Shown here: positions 1 through 5,187 of the stretch, piece after piece
Layout: each line of letters opens with the position of its first letter
Position numbering within the stretch: the first letter of the stretch is position 1
Origin: Xanthobacteraceae bacterium
GTDB lineage: Bacteria; Pseudomonadota; Alphaproteobacteria; Rhizobiales; Xanthobacteraceae
Length of the DNA stretch: 5,782 nt
Assembly: GCA_030039655.1 (NCBI GenBank)
Contig: JASHVC010000392.1
Location: 1-5,782, forward strand
Direction: 5' to 3'
Position numbers and translations under genes: made by a program
The notes under the pieces: generated by a model
What the model was told of the DNA's origin: nothing
The model's database searches: none
Seen by the model: the letters and a program-made list of their open reading frames with translations, nothing else

Positions 1-638
1 GTCCAGGCCGGCGAGGTCAGCACCTGATACGTGGTCCACGGGTTGATCGGGAACGGCACCCGGCAGCCGTTGCGGATGTCGCGGGGGCGCTTCGATTTGC
101 CGGCGCTGTCGACGGTCGGCACCAACACGTGCGCGCCGGCTTCGTCGGCGCGGCGCACCAAGTCGAACGTGATGGCGTGATCATTGTCGGGAAAACGATA
201 GAGTTGGAACCAGAACACATCCGGCGCAATCGCGGCGATCTCTTCGATCGAGGCATTGCCGGGCGTCGCCAGCACATAAGGGATGCGCCGGCGCTGCGCC
301 TCGGCGGCGAAAAGTTTCTCCGCCCCCGGCCACATCAGGCCGGCCGAGCCCATGGGCGCGACGCCAATCGGCGCCGCGTATTTGCGGCCGAACAGTTCAG
401 TGTCAGTCGCCGCCTTGCCGTCGATGCAGTAGTGCGGCAACAGCTCGATCGACTGGAACGCCGAAATATTGCGGTCGATACAATATTCTTCGTTGGCACC
501 GCCATCGACGAAATCAAAGCCGAAGCGCGGCACCCGCCGCCGCGCGCGGGCGCGCAGGTCATCAATGGTCGGATAGAGCTGCCGTAGCCGCTCGGCAGTG
601 CCGTTGGCAGCCTTTTCGGCCGGACCTCGATCGACCAT
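1..638 (-). CDS. FMN-dependent alpha-hydroxy-acid oxidase/dehydrogenase, N-terminal part (truncated by window edge)
   Basis: The first 212 residues of a protein of the glycolate oxidase / L-lactate dehydrogenase (LldD) / mandelate dehydrogenase family, which oxidises 2-hydroxy acids to 2-oxo acids with FMN. The reading frame is open to the left edge, so the C-terminal part, including the expected catalytic His/Arg pair, is outside the window. Visible landmarks are the N-terminal YPTIDDLRARAR helix (22-33), the FDFVDGGANEE segment (41-51), the FMN-contact strand PIGVAPMGSAG (90-100), FWFQLY (142-147), TVD (175-177) and RPRDIRNG (184-191). Relative to spinach glycolate oxidase, the active-site Tyr24 position appears to be Phe43, while Tyr129, Asp157 and Arg164 have counterparts at Tyr147, Asp177 and Arg184. 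The ATG at 638-636 follows a strong GGGAGGAAACA ribosome-binding site. The substrate cannot be assigned; lactate- or mandelate-like hydroxy acids are possible. Confidence 0.92.
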   Translation of the reverse strand, partial: MVDRGPAEKAANGTAERLRQLYPTIDDLRARARRRVPRFGFDFVDGGANEEYCIDRNISAFQSIELLPHYCIDGKAATDTELFGRKYAAPIGVAPMGSAGLMWPGAEKLFAAEAQRRRIPYVLATPGNASIEEIAAIAPDVFWFQLYRFPDNDHAITFDLVRRADEAGAHVLVPTVDSAGKSKRPRDIRNGCRVPFPINPWTTYQVLTSPAW

Positions 639-658
639 TGTTTCCTCCCAACTCACTT

Positions 659-737
659 GTAGCCCGGGTGAAGCGCAGCGAAACCCGGGGCAGCCTATCA
701 CGCGATCCCGGGTTGCGCTCCGCTCCACCCGGGCTAC
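659..737. repeat. REP-like imperfect palindrome between divergent genes
   Basis: Two 31-nt arms (659-689 and 707-737) are inverted copies with three mismatches, separated by 17 nt. Each arm begins GTAGCCCGGGTG, contains an AGCGxAGCG core and ends in ACCCGGG, so each also has its own inner CCGGGT/ACCCGG symmetry. This form is familiar from interspersed palindromic repeats of Bradyrhizobium-type genomes. It lies 20 nt upstream of the start codon of the alpha-hydroxy-acid oxidase gene and about 75 nt upstream of the VOC gene. As RNA it would form a very stable hairpin on either strand. Confidence 0.85.
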
Positions 738-811
738 GGGCTGTAACCTATCCCTAGCCCGACGAACCTGACACACTGCGTCTGACACGTGAGACCCAAG
801 GAGATAGTGCC

Positions 812-1360
812 ATGGCAGCCCGCATTCGCCACATCGCGCTTTGCGTGAAGGACATCGAGGCCACCGCCGATTTCTACGAGAAAGCGTTTGGGCTCAAACG
901 CACGCCGATCCGCGAGGGCAAGACCGCGTGGAACTGCTACATGAGCGACGGCGAGGTCAATCTCGCGCTGTTGCAGTACAAGAGCGAAGAGGGTTCGGGC
1001 GTGCCCAAGGGCTACGTCGGCATCCACCATTTCGGCTTCCAGTGCGACGACCTGCCGGCGCAGCAGAAAAAGGTTGAACAGGCCGGAGGCGAATTCTTCT
1101 TCGATCTCGGCGAGCCCGAGGACGACGGCTTCGAGCGCAAGTTCAAGGATCCCAACGGCATCGTCTTCGACATCAACTGGAAAGGCTGGCAACTGACCCG
1201 CGGCAAGATCAAGAACGCCGTCGGCGGCCTGCGCCCGGCCAAAAGCGCGGCGCGCAAAAAGCCCGCGGCAGCGCGCAAGAAGACCGGCAAGCGCAGCCCG
1301 GTTGGAGCACAGCGCAATGCGGCCGCCCGGCAAACGGCGCGGGTGAAGCGGAGCAAATAA
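812..1360 (+). CDS. VOC (glyoxalase/bleomycin-resistance/dioxygenase) superfamily protein with basic C-terminal tail
   Basis: A 182-residue protein with one vicinal-oxygen-chelate domain (about 4-128). The start RIRHIALCVKDIEATADFYEKAFGL and the second half beginning GYVGIHHFGFQCDD and ending DPNGIVFDI are the two beta-alpha-beta-beta-beta halves. By position, the likely metal ligands are His7, His73 (or His72), Gln55 and Asp120. This spacing resembles E. coli glyoxalase I (His5, Glu56, His74, Glu122), but with Gln and Asp in place of the two Glu. Residues 141-182 are an Ala/Lys/Arg-rich tail with 16 basic and no acidic residues, reminiscent of histone H1-like tails. The domain alone matches the usual family length of about 130, so the tail is an extension. 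The ATG at 812 follows AAGGAGATAGTGCC. The reaction is unknown; VOC members include lyases, isomerases, epimerases and extradiol dioxygenases. The gene converges on the Gfo/Idh/MocA gene. Confidence 0.9.
   Translation: MAARIRHIALCVKDIEATADFYEKAFGLKRTPIREGKTAWNCYMSDGEVNLALLQYKSEEGSGVPKGYVGIHHFGFQCDDLPAQQKKVEQAGGEFFFDLGEPEDDGFERKFKDPNGIVFDINWKGWQLTRGKIKNAVGGLRPAKSAARKKPAAARKKTGKRSPVGAQRNAAARQTARVKRSK
1340..1357 (+). repeat. Possible REP remnant inside the 3' end of the VOC gene
   Basis: The 18 nt CGGGTGAAGCGGAGCAAA match 16 of 18 positions of the left arm of the palindrome at 659-737 (from 665 onward). They encode the last VKRSK residues and run into the stop codon. The match is short and GC-rich, so chance similarity is possible; no complete second arm is visible downstream. 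Confidence 0.35.
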
Positions 1361-1383
1361 GGCGGATCGAGCGCATCCCGTTC

Positions 1384-1490
1384 ACCTCATCCTGAGGTGC
1401 GAGCGAAGCGAGCCTCGAAGGATGCAGGCCGAGGCGGCGGGGCCTCACCCTTCGAGGCCCGCGCTACGCGCGGGCACCTCAGGGTGAGGT
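1384..1490. repeat. Palindromic intergenic repeat between convergent genes
   Basis: A left arm (1384-1430) and right arm (1441-1490) are inverted copies. Both carry ACCTCAyCCTGAGGTGC, then a short inner palindrome, then GCCTCGAAGGrTG. The inner parts differ: GAGCGAAGCGA-like on the left, a longer GCGCGTAGCGC-like palindrome on the right (reverse complement). This is a second repeat kind, distinct from the one at 659-737, and is also widespread between genes in Bradyrhizobium-like genomes. It fills most of the 151-bp gap between the VOC and Gfo/Idh/MocA stop codons and could act as a bidirectional terminator or mRNA 3'-end stabiliser, though no T-run follows it on either strand. Confidence 0.82.
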
Positions 1491-1511
1491 CAACAACGAA
1501 CGAACGACGTC

Positions 1512-2591
1512 CTAACTCCAATCCAACCGCACAACCTGTCCCGTGGAGACAGCGCGCTCGATGGCGTAGGTGGTTTTCAGATTGACCATCGCCTGCTCGG
1601 CGGTCGCGTGAACGCTGGGGCGCCCGGTGGAAAGGAAATCCAACCAAGCGCGCGTTTCATTACCCAGCGGGCCCCAGAAATCGCCGACGGCCCAGTCGCC
1701 CGCGGTGTTGCTGCCGAGGAACGCCATCTCGACGGAATGGCCGGGCACGTAGGGATGCGGGATGCCCTTTTCGGAAAAGATCAGATGCTCCATGTGGTCG
1801 TCGTCGATCATCATGGTGCCTTCGGTGCCAAGGAGTTCGACCCGATCTGATTGTCCTTGCGTCGGATAGCGCATCGGCAGCGCATAGCCGATGCCGAAAT
1901 TGACGACAGCGCCGTCGGCGAACGTGACCAGCGCCCAGGTCACATCGTGGGCGCTGTAGCCGGCGTCGCGAAAAATACCCGATTGGCCGCGCGCCACCAC
2001 TTCCACCGGCCGATTGCCCTCGAGAAACCAGCAAATCAGGTCGACGTAATAGGTGAGCACGTCGAGCACCGGCGTCGCGTGCGGGTCGCGCTTGAGAATC
2101 GCGAAGGTCTGGGCCCGCGAATTGTAGACCCGCGCCAGCGCGCCGCTCACCTTGCCGAGACGGCCGTGATTCATTTGCTCCTTGGCGCGCAGGAAACATT
2201 CCTTGAAACGGCGACTATAGCCGACGCGCAGCGTGCCGCCCGTAGCCTTCAGCGTTTTCAGAATCGCTTCGGCATCGTTGAGCGACAGCGCCAGCGGCTT
2301 TTCCACCATCACCGCCTTGCCGAGTTCGAGCGCCTTGCACACCGGCGCGGCGTGTTCGCCTTCCGGCGTCGAGACGAACACGGCATTGACTTCCGGACGC
2401 GCGATCACCTCATCGTTGTCGCCTGAGTAAAAGTCAGCGCCGGCAAGCTCAGCCAGCGCCTTTGCGTTCGCCGGTTCCTTGTCGGAGACGGCGAGGAAGC
2501 GGACGGCCGGATGCTTGGCGGCGAGCCGCGCGCGCAGCGTGCCGATGCGGCCCGAGCCGACGACAGCGATGCCAAGGTCTTTCGCCTTCAC
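1512..2591 (-). CDS. Gfo/Idh/MocA family NAD(P)-dependent oxidoreductase
   Basis: A 359-residue cytoplasmic dehydrogenase of the glucose-fructose oxidoreductase / inositol 2-dehydrogenase family, of typical length. The N-terminal Rossmann fold has IAVVGSGRIG (8-17), VFVSTPEGEHA (71-81) and the VEKPLAL motif (96-102) with the conserved Lys98. GYSRRF (124-129) begins the C-terminal alpha/beta domain. At the usual D-x-x-x-H catalytic position the sequence reads D177-V-L-T-Y181-Y-V-D184, so Tyr replaces the His of inositol dehydrogenases; as I recall, Zymomonas glucose-fructose oxidoreductase has a similarly spaced Asp/Tyr pair. No signal peptide is seen. The start is GTG at 2591-2589, five bases after GGAGG (2601-2597), and gives the normal family N-terminus. 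Likely substrates are sugars, polyols or their acids; none can be named. It diverges from the DUF768-like gene. Confidence 0.94.
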   Translation of the reverse strand: MKAKDLGIAVVGSGRIGTLRARLAAKHPAVRFLAVSDKEPANAKALAELAGADFYSGDNDEVIARPEVNAVFVSTPEGEHAAPVCKALELGKAVMVEKPLALSLNDAEAILKTLKATGGTLRVGYSRRFKECFLRAKEQMNHGRLGKVSGALARVYNSRAQTFAILKRDPHATPVLDVLTYYVDLICWFLEGNRPVEVVARGQSGIFRDAGYSAHDVTWALVTFADGAVVNFGIGYALPMRYPTQGQSDRVELLGTEGTMMIDDDHMEHLIFSEKGIPHPYVPGHSVEMAFLGSNTAGDWAVGDFWGPLGNETRAWLDFLSTGRPSVHATAEQAMVNLKTTYAIERAVSTGQVVRLDWS

Positions 2592-2613
2592 GTGCTCCTC
2601 CCCAAGTTATGAT
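2585..2613 (+). promoter_or_regulatory. Weak candidate promoter for the DUF768-like gene
   Basis: TATGAT at 2608-2613 matches five of six bases of the sigma-70-type -10 element. With a 17-bp spacer, the -35 position (CCTTCA, 2585-2590) is poor and lies in the first codons of the divergent oxidoreductase gene. Transcription would start near 2620, giving a short leader that still includes the AGGAG ribosome-binding site. On the opposite strand, TATAGT (2646-2641) could be a -10 for the oxidoreductase, also without a good -35. Confidence 0.25.
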
Positions 2614-2635
2614 ACCTTTGGCAACGACGCACATC

Positions 2636-2640
2636 AGGAG
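2636..2640 (+). promoter_or_regulatory. Ribosome-binding site fixing the start of the DUF768-like gene
   Basis: AGGAG lies seven bases before the ATG at 2648. The frame stays open upstream to 2462, but that extension would run antisense through the conserved N-terminal domain of the Gfo/Idh/MocA gene, and its residues look nothing like a protein domain. The site therefore supports the shorter, 97-residue product. Confidence 0.8.
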
Positions 2641-2647
2641 ACTATAC

Positions 2648-2941
2648 ATGAGTAAGCGGGCTCTCGAATTCGTCGAGACTTGGGTTACGGAGAAAATCGA
2701 GGAAGCGGGGATTCCTGCGGAGGGCGAAGAGTCGCCGGCGAAGAAATGGGCGGCCGAGTGCGTCGAGGCGGCAGACGAAGAGGGCATCCCGGCACTCGAG
2801 ATCAGTGAGGCATTCGACGATCTCGCCGAGTTCATCGACGGGGAGATCGAAGAGGCGAGAGACAGGGAAGACGGCGAAGAGGAAGATGACGACGAGGAGT
2901 TCGACGACGAGGACGGCGAAGACGACGAGAAAGAAGACTAA
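2648..2941 (+). CDS. DUF768-like small protein with polyacidic C-terminal tail
   Basis: A 97-residue protein of unknown function. Its N-terminal 70 residues (MSKRALEFVETWVTEKI, then AKKWAAECVEAADEEGI and EISEAFDDLAEFIDGEI) resemble the small helical DUF768 family found mostly in rhizobia; this is from memory of the family pattern. Residues 72-97 form an extreme acidic tail, 21 of 26 being Asp or Glu, so the protein should be very acidic and the tail disordered. The coding strand here is almost free of T. No signal peptide, membrane segment or catalytic motif is seen. The ATG is set by AGGAG at 2636-2640. The gene diverges from the Gfo/Idh/MocA gene across 56 bp and stops 12 bp before the stop codon of the convergent enolase-superfamily gene, so it is probably monocistronic. 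Confidence 0.82.
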   Translation: MSKRALEFVETWVTEKIEEAGIPAEGEESPAKKWAAECVEAADEEGIPALEISEAFDDLAEFIDGEIEEARDREDGEEEDDDEEFDDEDGEDDEKED

Positions 2942-2953
2942 AGCGGCGTCGCT

Positions 2954-4084
2954 CTACGCCACCTTTCGGGTGGCGGCTTCCTGCTGAGAGCGGCGCACCC
3001 TGCGCTCATCGACCTCAATGCCGAGCCCAGCTCCGCCGGGTACCTCCACATGGCCGCGCTCGATGCGCAGCGGGTCGGCCGTGACGTCCTCGGCCAGCCC
3101 GCTGTTGGTCAGCGTCAGGCCCCAGGCGAGATCGGGAACCACGGCGGCCAGATGCAGCGCCGCGGCCGACGCGACGCTCGACTCGCCGGTCTTGCAGGAA
3201 ATGTTGACCTTCATGCCGAGGCGATCGCAGAGCCTGCAAGCATCGAACAGTGCGCGCAACCCGCCGAGCTTGATCGCCTTCAGGCTCACGCCCGCTGCCG
3301 CCCTACGTTCGTGATGACGCTCGATATCGTCGAGCGAATGGATGCCCTCATCGGCGCCAATGGGCACGCGGCTCGCAGCCGCCACGCGCGCCATGCCGGC
3401 CAAATCGTGGGCGCGGACCGGCTGCTCGAAGAAATCGAGCCCCACATCACCCGCCGCAGCGGTAAACCGTATGGCCTCCTCGACGGTGAATCCCTGATTG
3501 GCATCGGCCGAGACCAAACACCCCTCCCCGCTCGCCTTGAGCATGCGGCACACGGCGCGCGTTCGCGCACCATCCGCCTCGGGCGCCGCAATGCCGACCT
3601 TGATCTTGAAAGCGCGATAGCCCGCGGCGAAGCGTTCCTTCGCCTCGCGCAGATCGGCGTCCTCATCGGTTGAGCCGATGACCGCCAGTACCGCCATGCG
3701 GCTGCGTGCTTTGGCACCGAATAGCGCATAAAGCTGCTGCCCGGCCGAATGGGCGACAAGATCGTGCAGCGCGATTTCGATCGCGGCTTTCGCTCCGGTG
3801 TTGCCATACATCGTCGCGTCCATGGCCGCGGAAGCTCCGGCGAAATGATCGGGCGCACGGCCGAGCAACGCCGGCGCCATATGGGACACGGCCGCCATCA
3901 TGCTGGCAACAGTCTCGCCGGTCATGGTCGGCGCCGAAGCCGCCTCTCCCCAGCCGACGAGCCCAGTGTCGGACTCGACGCGCACCAGCACGTTGTCGGC
4001 GCGCGTCACCGTCTCGGCCGCCATAGTGACGGCCTTCTTCATCGGCAAGCTAACTGCGATGGGCTCTATCGATCTAATTTTCAC
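2954..4084 (-). CDS. Mandelate racemase/muconate lactonizing enzyme family protein (enolase superfamily, MLE subgroup)
   Basis: A 376-residue enzyme that should abstract a proton alpha to a carboxylate and stabilise the enolate with Mg2+. The N-terminal capping domain (about 1-120) has the typical MKIRSIEPIAVSLP start, VGWGEA (43-48) and AAIEIALHDL (100-109). The barrel carries a complete active site: FKIKVG with Lys160/Lys162, metal ligands Asp194 (DAN), Glu220 (FEQP) and Asp245 (ADEG), and Lys269 in SLKAIKLGG. The 24-residue Asp245-Lys269 and 26-residue Asp194-Glu220 spacings match muconate cycloisomerase. Paired lysines place it in the MLE subgroup (cycloisomerases, o-succinylbenzoate synthases, amino-acid racemases, dipeptide epimerases, some dehydratases), not the His-Asp mandelate racemases. 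The start is GTG at 4084-4082, with only a weak AGGG upstream. The methyltransferase gene lies 108 bp upstream on the same strand. The substrate is unassigned. Confidence 0.94.
   Translation of the reverse strand: MKIRSIEPIAVSLPMKKAVTMAAETVTRADNVLVRVESDTGLVGWGEAASAPTMTGETVASMMAAVSHMAPALLGRAPDHFAGASAAMDATMYGNTGAKAAIEIALHDLVAHSAGQQLYALFGAKARSRMAVLAVIGSTDEDADLREAKERFAAGYRAFKIKVGIAAPEADGARTRAVCRMLKASGEGCLVSADANQGFTVEEAIRFTAAAGDVGLDFFEQPVRAHDLAGMARVAAASRVPIGADEGIHSLDDIERHHERRAAAGVSLKAIKLGGLRALFDACRLCDRLGMKVNISCKTGESSVASAAALHLAAVVPDLAWGLTLTNSGLAEDVTADPLRIERGHVEVPGGAGLGIEVDERRVRRSQQEAATRKVA
2957..2975. terminator. Small hairpin at the convergent gene junction
   Basis: CGCCACC and GGTGGCG form a perfect 7-bp stem with a TTTCG loop. 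It covers the last codons of the minus-strand enolase-superfamily gene and lies 15 nt after the stop of the plus-strand DUF768-like gene. No T-run follows on either strand, so intrinsic termination is uncertain. Confidence 0.3.
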
Positions 4085-4130
4085 GTCAGCGCCCTCGCTC
4101 CCTCCATCACTGGCGCGCCTCCACGCGTGT

Positions 4131-4173
4131 CGATGCGGCGCAGTGTAGCCGGGCGCATCGCTTGGTCACAAGC
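4131..4173. other. Inverted repeats in the gap between methyltransferase and enolase-superfamily genes
   Basis: Two small structures occupy the 108-bp gap. CGATGCG (4131-4137) is repeated inverted as CGCATCG (4154-4160) across a 16-nt loop. Immediately next to it, GCTTG (4160-4164) pairs with CAAGC (4169-4173) around GTCA. They could be a transcript-end or processing hairpin after the methyltransferase gene, or a regulator site before the enolase-superfamily gene. Neither has a T-run. Confidence 0.3.
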
Positions 4174-4192
4174 TAGGGCGCGTCGCGTCAGC

Positions 4193-4930
4193 CTACTCGG
4201 CGGCGATACGGTAATTTGCGTCAATGTCTTCTGCGCGGAAATTCTTGGCCGCGCCAAATGGCTTCGTCGCATGGCAAATGTAATAGGATCCGAACAAGGT
4301 CTCTTCCATGTCGACATGTTCGGCTATGCAGCCAAGTTCCCTCCACGGCTTGATGAGCGGATTGCCAAGCAACGTATGCTGCATGAGCCACAGGCCGAAT
4401 GGCAGCATAAGCCGTCCGCCAAGCCCAGGCGGCAGTTTGGCATCCATGATGACCAGGCGACCGCCGGGACGAAGCTGCTCCCATGCCTTGCGCAGCACAG
4501 CGCGGTGGTGCGGCATCGTGTTGTAGGACAAACTGAACAGCACGCCGTCGAGCGGCGCCGGCGCCGTGAACTCGGCAGCGTCGCATTTGTGCAGTTCGAC
4601 ATTAGGCCAATGATTGGCCGCGCGAAGGTCAAACGCTTTTGTCAGCATCCTTGGGGAAATGTCGACGCCGTAAATGCGTCCATTTGGTCCGACCGCCTGG
4701 TGCAAGTAAGGCAGGTTGCGGCCTGTGCCACACCCGACTTCAAGCACGGTACCGCCATGGCTCAACGCCAAACGGTCCACTGCTCTCCAGCGCAAATCGC
4801 GTGGAAGAAAGAGCAGCCACTCGAACAAGACCATCAGATTTACGATACGGTCGTACCGATGCGAAACCGCCTCGCGGTCGCAATCAACCCACTGGTACTC
4901 CACTTTCGCCCCCCAGCTTTCGCCAGTCAC
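4193..4930 (-). CDS. Class I SAM-dependent methyltransferase
   Basis: A 245-residue Rossmann-fold methyltransferase. Motif I is TVLEVGCGTGRN (61-72), followed by IYGVDIS (86-92) with Asp90 expected to bind the SAM ribose, KCDAAE (115-120) for the adenine pocket, the LDGVLFSLSYNTMP strand (127-140) and LRPGGRLVIMD (153-163). The pattern is of the UbiE/Methyltransf_11 kind. The hydrophobic stretch LMVLFEWLLFLP (32-43) and the C-terminal MLPFGLWLMQHTLLG segment (175-189) resemble methyltransferases acting on lipids or quinones, such as phosphatidylethanolamine or BtaB-like enzymes, but the acceptor is not assignable. An upstream in-frame stop lies at 4963-4961. Two GTG starts are possible: 4930, with no clear ribosome-binding site, or 4903, nine codons later, behind a G-run. 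Its stop is 108 bp before the enolase-superfamily start, so co-transcription is possible. Confidence 0.9.
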   Translation of the reverse strand: MTGESWGAKVEYQWVDCDREAVSHRYDRIVNLMVLFEWLLFLPRDLRWRAVDRLALSHGGTVLEVGCGTGRNLPYLHQAVGPNGRIYGVDISPRMLTKAFDLRAANHWPNVELHKCDAAEFTAPAPLDGVLFSLSYNTMPHHRAVLRKAWEQLRPGGRLVIMDAKLPPGLGGRLMLPFGLWLMQHTLLGNPLIKPWRELGCIAEHVDMEETLFGSYYICHATKPFGAAKNFRAEDIDANYRIAAE

Positions 4931-5055
4931 CCAGGCCGGCCCGTAGCTGTGAGAGGAATACTAGCCCAAGAATTCGTGCCCGTTTACACAAAATTTACTC
5001 CAAAAATTGCGATTTTTCGTCGCTATGACTAACCTCTGGCGCGATTTGGCCTCGT

Positions 5056-5074
5056 TTCGTTCCGAAAGAACGAA
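5056..5074. other. Perfect 7-bp inverted repeat
   Basis: TTCGTTC (5056-5062) and GAACGAA (5068-5074) flank CGAAA. The short symmetric arms could be a dimeric regulator site or an RNA hairpin in the leader of the DUF2147 gene. Confidence 0.4.
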
Positions 5075-5090
5075 GGCAGCTATGCGGGCG

Positions 5091-5147
5091 TTGAATCTTG
5101 GGCGTTGGTTCTTGGGGATTTGATCTTTGCGCATTGAGTTTTGGGCG
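5091..5147 (+). repeat. Four degenerate 14-15-bp direct repeats
   Basis: Consecutive units TTGAATCTTGGGCG (5091-5104), TTGGTTCTTGGGGA (5105-5118), TTTGATCTTTGCGCA (5119-5133) and TTGAGTTTTGGGCG (5134-5147) follow one another without gaps. The first and last share 12 of 14 bases; the middle two are more diverged. The tract is G/T-rich on this strand and ends 46 bp before the DUF2147 start codon. Confidence 0.55.
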
Positions 5148-5164
5148 CTCATGGCCTCAATGCG
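5130..5164. promoter_or_regulatory. 9-bp perfect inverted repeat upstream of the DUF2147 gene
   Basis: CGCATTGAG (5130-5138) is repeated inverted as CTCAATGCG (5156-5164), with a 17-nt spacer and 18 nt before the ribosome-binding site. It may be an operator or a leader hairpin. The left arm overlaps the last unit of the tandem repeat. Confidence 0.45.
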
Positions 5165-5182
5165 TTAATGGCGGCCGCAATT

Positions 5183-5187
5183 GGAGG
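5183..5187 (+). promoter_or_regulatory. Ribosome-binding site fixing the start of the DUF2147 gene
   Basis: GGAGG sits six bases before the ATG at 5194. The same frame is open from 5098, but that start would place 32 extra residues before the signal peptide and would translate the repeat region, so 5194 is preferred. Confidence 0.88.

Noticed and set aside
129..587. A 152-codon open frame on plus
   Set aside because: Antisense shadow of the hydroxy-acid oxidase, whose minus-strand frame is open to the window edge and shows family motifs throughout.
734..1333. A 199-codon open frame on minus
   Set aside because: Antisense shadow of the VOC gene, starting in the intergenic repeat on its other side; the plus strand has the recognised domain and ribosome-binding site.
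659..1490. The two palindromic repeats as ends of a single transposon carrying the VOC gene
   Set aside because: They belong to different repeat kinds, there is no transposase, and no target-site duplication is seen.
1851..2426. A 191-codon open frame on plus
   Set aside because: Antisense to the Rossmann domain of the Gfo/Idh/MocA gene; Arg/His-rich composition typical of shadows.
2462..2647. N-terminal extension of the DUF768-like gene
   Set aside because: The extension is antisense to the oxidoreductase and a proper ribosome-binding site precedes the ATG at 2648.
3050..3673. A 207-codon open frame on plus
   Set aside because: Antisense shadow of the enolase-superfamily gene, with no domain pattern.
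4081..4317. A minus-strand frame whose TGA overlaps the GTG of the enolase-superfamily gene, resembling translational coupling
   Set aside because: Most of it is an out-of-frame reading of the methyltransferase C-terminus, and its residues match no protein pattern. The overlap is probably accidental.
3749..5032. A 427-codon open frame on plus, antisense to the methyltransferase and part of the enolase-superfamily gene
   Set aside because: It is a long shadow in GC-rich DNA. Its translation is rich in Arg, His and Gln without recognisable motifs, while the minus strand encodes two clear enzymes.
5091..5147. CRISPR array
   Set aside because: The units are 14-15 bp, degenerate and without spacers.
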